Assembly: GCA_027257055.1 (NCBI GenBank) | Contig: JAPVLO010000138.1 | Coordinates: 5,952,001-6,016,000, forward strand | DNA from: Cephalopachus bancanus | Lineage: Eukaryota; Chordata; Mammalia; Primates; Tarsiidae | Length of the DNA stretch: 64,000 nt | Direction: 5' to 3' | Shown here: piece by piece, positions 59,805-64,000 of the stretch | Numbering within the stretch: position 1 is the first letter of the stretch | Layout: each line of letters opens with the position of its first letter | Notes under the pieces: model-generated | What the model was told of the DNA's origin: nothing | What the model saw: only the letters and a program-made list of their open reading frames with translations | Databases searched by the model: none | Program-made: the position numbers and the translations under genes

Positions 59805-60212
59805 TGTTGGGAGCCGGCCACGGAGGCCCACTGAACATTAGGGATCAGGGAAGGCCGTGGACCCTGAGACCGCTAGGACGTGTTTGGGAGCCGTAGACTC
59901 CATTTTCCTCCCCCTTTTGCCATGCAGCACAAAAACAACCTAAAGGAACTCTGCTGGCCTAAGCTGAAGGCTCTGTGACTGTGACAGGCATGGCTCACTC
60001 TAGAAACCCATTGTTCCTGTTTCCCATAAACTGTGGTTTTGGCTTAGGTATTAGATATAATTCAAATTCAGAATTCAAATTCAGGTCACATTTGGGAGTT
60101 TTATACGGTACAAGCTTCTTTATAAGATTTAAAAGAATATTTGTAGAATTAGTATATACTTAGGGAGAGCTGTTTTCAGCTTTTCAAAGGTATAGATGAT
60201 TATCAAGAGTGG

Positions 60213-60740
60213 CCCAGCACAGAGTTTGGGCTGGGCCACATTCCTGAGAGCCCATGGTGTACTTTGGACTGGGCTGCATTCTTTTAGGCCGGCTTTAGCT
60301 ACAGTTAATGTAAGGTCTTTTTTCTACCTATTATAGAAATTGAATTTATTTTATTCATGGAAGGTATTGTAGAATAGGTCATACTACGTCAAGGAATCAT
60401 GTTAGTTCAAGCATAATCAATCATGATATTTTTAGGTTTAATAAGAATATAGTTAACTTTAGAAATTTCATTGTCTCCATTTTTTACTTTCATGGTTTTG
60501 GCCTTAGTACATTTACAGTTTATATTTGGAAGCTTTACTGCTGCTAATCAGCTTTATATATTAGAATTAGGAATTGGAAGCTTTCATAGAAATTAGGATA
60601 GATATATAGGACTTTAGAATAGCCATTTGGTTAAGAGATTGTAGTCTATTGTTCCAAAAAGTGGCCCACCGTGAACCTTGGACTGGGCCACATCCTACAG
60701 AGCCCAGCATGATCTTTAGACTTTGCCACATTCTTTAGGA
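60213..60740 (+). repeat. 38-bp minisatellite units in the LTR U3
   Basis: Four related 38-bp units, 60213-60250, 60251-60288, 60665-60702 and 60703-60740, share the pattern CCCA.C.TG..CTTTGGACTGGGCCACATTC. They form two tandem pairs 452 bp apart, each followed by a TTTAGG...TTTAAGCTA-type tail, so a larger duplication carried a pair. Confidence 0.85.
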
Positions 60741-61059
60741 ATTGGTTTAAGCTATAACTAAGAACTTCCGTAGCATTGTGTAAGTAGTATTAGCATATAA
60801 TAGAAAGGTAATAAAGTTTAAGTTAGTCATCATGGGTATTGAGTGAGCTTTAGAAGTTATTGATTATCAGAACATCATTAGGCTAGTAGGGACTGTTGCA
60901 CTGCTTTTGAAGAGCATTAATTAGCAAAGGGAACAATAAGACAATCTTGGGGTTTGTCCCTCCTTACACCTAAGCATCTGGTGGGTGGGGGATGCCCCTC
61001 CTGCACCTGGCTTTGTGTTCACGTGAAAGACTTGTGAGACTGCCTGTGTAAAATTTGGG

Positions 61060-61088
61060 GATAAATACCTGCTGTAACTTTCAATAAA
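61060..61088 (+). promoter_or_regulatory. LTR TATA-like box and poly(A) signal
   Basis: GATAAATAC at 61060-61068 and AATAAA at 61083-61088. The close spacing implies a short R region, as in some betaretroviruses. A second AATAAA lies at 61202-61207 in U5. Confidence 0.6.
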
Positions 61089-61094
61089 TGACTT

Positions 61095-61272
61095 CTGCTC
61101 ATTTCACTGAACAGTTGTCCACTTTCTTTCTTCCTCTTTATATCTATCCTTCCATCTTTCTTTCTTTTAATATCTATCCCTACTACAGAATCAACTTCTG
61201 CAATAAACAGAGTCCAGTCTCTTTCTTTCTCCCCCTTTTTCTCTTTCTTTTAATATCGGTCCCTACAGATTC
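61095..61272 (+). repeat. CT-rich repeated unit in U5
   Basis: A CTTTCTTT..TATATCTATCC-type unit recurs three times, near 61121-61151, 61157-61186 and 61236-61268. The last two share CTTTCTTTTAATATC..TCCCTAC. Confidence 0.75.
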
Positions 61273-61338
61273 GCCGACGCCGCCACATCTTCCAAGGGAC
61301 TCCCCAAAACTTGCAGGGGCTGGCCCCCCGCAGTAAAG

Positions 61339-62739
61339 GAAAAGTTATTCAGGACATTAAAAATGCTATTCCAGTGAACATACAAATTATAAGAAAGCAA
61401 ATAATCTTATGCTAACACAGGAAAAGTTTTAGTGGTCTAGATAAAAGATCAAGTCAGCCACAACATTCTCTTAGACAAAGCCTAATCCAGAGTCAGAACC
61501 CAATTCTCTTCAATTCTATAAAGGCTGAGAGAAGTGAGGAAGCTACAGAAGAAAACCTAAAAGCTCACAGAAGTTGGTTCATGAAGTTTGAGGAAAGAGA
61601 TCATCTCCGTAAAATAAAAGTGCAAGGTGAAGCAGAAAGTGCTGATGGAGAAAAGTACACCTCAAGCTAAGGTAAATAAATGAACAACCGATTTTCAATG
61701 CAGATGAAACAGCCTTGTATTGTAAGAATATGCCATCTAGAACTTTTATAGCTAGAGAGAAAAAGTCAATACCTGGCTTCAAACCACAGGCAGACTCTCT
61801 TGTTAGAAGCTAAGGCAGTTATTCACTTAAAGTTAAAGTCACTGCTCATTAATCATTTCAAAAATCCTACAGTTTTTCTGAATTATGCTAAGTCTACTGG
61901 TCCCGTGCTCTAAAAATTGAGCAACAAAGCCTGCATGACAGCACATTTACTTACAGCATAGTTTACTGAAAATATTAAGGCCACTGTTGAGATCTACTCT
62001 CTATAAAAAATATTTCTTTTAAAATATTGCTGCTAATTGACAATGCATCTGGTCACCCAAAAGCCTAATGCTGTTTTCATGTCTGCCAACAGGGCAGTCA
62101 TTCTGTAGCCAAGTAATAACTGTAGGTCAAGTAATAATGTTGATGACCATGTCTTTGTATTTAGGGAATACATTTTGTGTGGCTGTATCTTCCATAGATA
62201 GTGATTTCTCTGATGGATATAGGCAAAGTAAATTGAAAATCTTTTGGAAAGGATTCACTATTTTAGATGCCATGAAGAACATTCAAAATACATGTAAAGA
62301 GGTGAAAAAGTCCTCATTAATAGTTTGGATGAAGTTGGTTCTAACATTGATGGATAACTTTGAGGGGCTCAGCTCTTCAGTGAAGGAAGTAACTGCAGAT
62401 GTGGTAAAAACAGCAAAAGAACTAGAATTAGAAGTGGAGCCTAAACATATAATTGAGTTGCTGCAATCTAGTTATAAACCTTGAAATGATGAAGAGTTGC
62501 TCTTTATGAGTGGCAAAAAAAAGTGTTTTCTTGTGATAGAACCTACTCCTGGTGCAGATTCTGTGAGCAAGGTTGAAATGGCAAGAAAGAATTTAGAAAA
62601 TTACATAAACTCAAGTGATAAAGCAGTGGCAGTGTTTGAGAGAATTGACTCCAATTTTGAAATAAGTTCTATGGATAAAATTTTAGAAGCAGCATTACAT
62701 GCTGCAGAGAAATCTTTCATAAGAGAAAGAGTCAGTTGA
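61339..62739 (+). pseudogene. Tigger1 transposase, catalytic and C-terminal part
   Basis: After the LTR the frames carry LVVWIKDQ-like sequence, SWFMKFEERD (61571 on), then FNADETALYC with the first catalytic Asp (61703-61705), LIDNASGHPKA with the second (62039-62041), and a C-terminal tail FWKGFTILDAMKNIQ to LELEVEPKHIIELLQSSYK (stop near 62482) and RIDSNFEISS. The third catalytic block (MDQGVI in the family) is damaged around 62085-62125, where a deletion and stops fall, so the DDD triad is incomplete. The longest frame is 138 codons at 62068-62484. Confidence 0.88.
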
Positions 62740-63064
62740 TACATCAAACGTTATTGGTGTCTTATTTTTAAAAATTGGCAAATCCACCACAATCTTCAGC
62801 AACCACCACTCTTATCAGTCAGTAGTCATTAACATAAAAGCAAGACCCTGCACCAGAAGAAAGATGTGACTCTCTGGAAGCTCAGATGATTATTAGCATT
62901 TTAATACAGTATTTTAAATTAAAGTATGTACACATTATTTTCTTTTTAAGCATAATGCTACACTTACATAGCAGTAAACCACATTATTCTATAAATCAAC
63001 TTTTATAGGCACAGGGAAACCCAAAAATTTGTATGACTTGCTCTATTTCAGTGATTTTCAGAGG

Positions 63065-64000
63065 CACTGAGTAGACACTGAGAAGATTTGGGCTAACAAA
63101 TCTCCAAAAATTAATTATTAAATAAATGATCAACAAAAGATATGACCATCCTCTAAAGAGGAAACAAGGACAGAAGATCATGAGATACCTTAAAAATTGT
63201 TCTTTTTTATTCTTTGAGTAAAATCAAATGAAATATTGCCTTGCCAAGGTATAAAATAAAAAGTTTGAGGTATATTTAATATTTTCTCATTTTGGTTAAA
63301 AAATTATAAATAATGTGTGCTTCTTTGCTTATTTTAGGTCATATTATATTTACATTCTTAATCTAGTCCTATGTACATATTCTGCTAAGTAAATGATTGC
63401 ATATTTAATTATATATTTTTTTACTCAATAATATTTATTGAACTTCTAATGTAGCCCAGGAATTGCTCTAAATATCGATATCAATACTACTGGTGTTTCT
63501 TTTCAAGTCAGCATCGTCTTACTGTAAATTTTATCAGGGACCTTTTGCTAATACATTATTGCTTTAGTTTTTGTGATTCGTGAAAATACATCAATGGGTT
63601 CTAAAAGTAAACAATGCCTTTCAATCGTAGCTGCCATCACCACATGAAACACCATTGTACTGCACAAGATTAAAATATCATGACCCCAGTAAGTCTTAAA
63701 TATACCTTAGTTTCCCTTAGAAGACAAAGAAAATTTTAAAAAGAATCTAAAAACCATGATTTTTTTAATATGCTGCTGCTTTCCATTTTAGATTTATTGT
63801 TGTTGAATAGTCTAAAGTGAATAGTCTATTGTTTTAAATTGTATTTTAATAGAAATGTTCCCCGTGATGTTATAATGTGCCTTTTTATAAATGAATCAGT
63901 ATTCTTATATATTAATAACTGCAATTATCTTATCATAATGCTTTACATACTAACCATGTAGAAGGTTAATATTCTTGAATTCTGTATTATGAATACTATT
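63065..64000. other. no gene or recognised repeat
   Basis: AT-rich flank of the Tigger1 element to the window end. Confidence 0.45.

Larger units (their letters stand above)
59805..61332 (+). mobile_element. 1528-bp solo LTR of a class II-like ERV
   Basis: Begins TGTTGGGAGCCGGCC and ends GGCTGGCCCCCCGCA, imperfectly inverted termini of TG...CA form. TGTTGGGAGCCG is also how several betaretrovirus-like (for example IAP) LTRs begin. TATA-like GATAAATAC is at 61060-61068, AATAAA at 61083-61088, and a CT-rich U5 follows. U3 is about 1.25 kb, unusually long, with an internal minisatellite. No internal gag/pol adjoins it, so a recombination between two LTRs probably removed the provirus. The orientation matches the host Tigger1. 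Confidence 0.85.
59799..61338. repeat. 6-bp target-site duplication of the LTR
   Basis: GCAAAG at 59799-59804 and GTAAAG at 61333-61338, one mismatch. Removing the LTR and one copy restores the Tigger1 reading (VNAK then EK). Six-bp duplications are characteristic of class II (betaretrovirus-like, ERVK) integration. Confidence 0.85.
59253..63062 (+). mobile_element. Tigger1 DNA transposon, nearly complete, split by a solo LTR
   Basis: The left end CAGACATACTTCATTTTATTGTGC is the Tigger1 terminal inverted repeat (pogo branch of Tc1/mariner), changed from CAGGCATAC. The right part ends in GTATGACTTGCTCTATTTC before the outer inverted repeat, which has decayed. Without the LTR and one copy of its duplication the element is about 2.28 kb, against 2.4 kb for the consensus I know. 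It encoded a single transposase with a CENP-B-like DNA-binding domain and a DDD catalytic domain. Internal small deletions and stops make it dead. Confidence 0.92.

Noticed and set aside
61088..61336. 82-codon plus-strand frame
   Set aside because: Translation of the CT-rich U5 of the LTR; low-complexity Pro/Ser/Phe content.

Overview
This window is gene-poor primate DNA. I find no host protein-coding exon, tRNA, rRNA or functional small-RNA gene that I can defend. No open reading frame exceeds 138 codons, and the longest ones all lie in transposon remnants. Most of what can be named is transposable elements: Alu SINEs, LINE-1 of several ages, LINE-2 and MIR relics, DNA transposons (Tigger1, a mariner-type remnant, small TA-flanked elements) and LTRs of endogenous retroviruses. 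The younger Alus share a right monomer ending in GACTCCAACTC and a diagnostic CCCAGCAGGTCGAGG block, unlike human AluS/AluY. The younger L1 3' ends share a GGTGGGATTGGCAGT-type 3' UTR. No galago-type tRNA/Alu hybrid SINE was noticed. Together this suggests a strepsirrhine primate, probably a lemur. That is an inference from repeat style, not a database result.

Layout. 1-1690 is the 5' end of a full-length-type L1 on the minus strand: the complete 5' UTR with a YY1-type site at its start, and the beginning of ORF1. 1690-6400 holds an Alu, a MaLR-type LTR, a 330-bp TA-flanked DNA transposon and a candidate ERV LTR. 6405-9835 is an L1 block whose first member is a twin-priming inversion. 9835-13320 has a 26-unit AC microsatellite and an old MLT1-type LTR. 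13320-15500 is an old antisense L1 split by an Alu, followed by an L2 fragment. 15880-20170 has a MIR, a MER5A-like fragment and three Alus. 21706-24810 is retrovirus-rich: an LTR with a 101-bp internal duplication and a consensus CRE, an old L1 with a G-rich 3' UTR tract, and an antisense LTR with inverted termini.

24895-34613 holds Alus, an MST/THE1-type LTR, a mariner-type transposase remnant, and an Alu and an L1 sharing one target 11-mer. 35055-44450 is mostly single copy, with a MIR, an 18-bp tandem repeat, an unrecognised coding-like stretch on the minus strand at 37399-37860, an MLT1-type LTR and a pure pyrimidine tract. 44945-56290 is layered old and young repeats, including a young L1 nested in an old one and a 7SL-related monomer that keeps 7SL sequence absent from Alu. 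58201-63062 is the most informative locus: a twin-primed L1 with a 16-bp target duplication, then a nearly complete Tigger1 transposon interrupted by a 1528-bp solo LTR with a 6-bp target duplication.

These elements do not form a pathway. Their order and nesting record the insertion history of an intergenic or intronic region. I found no previously undescribed functional system. The items most worth a second look are the 1.5-kb LTR with its internal minisatellite, the 37.4-37.9 kb coding-like remnant, the repeated use of one target site at 34.1-34.6 kb, and the two structurally similar twin-primed L1s.
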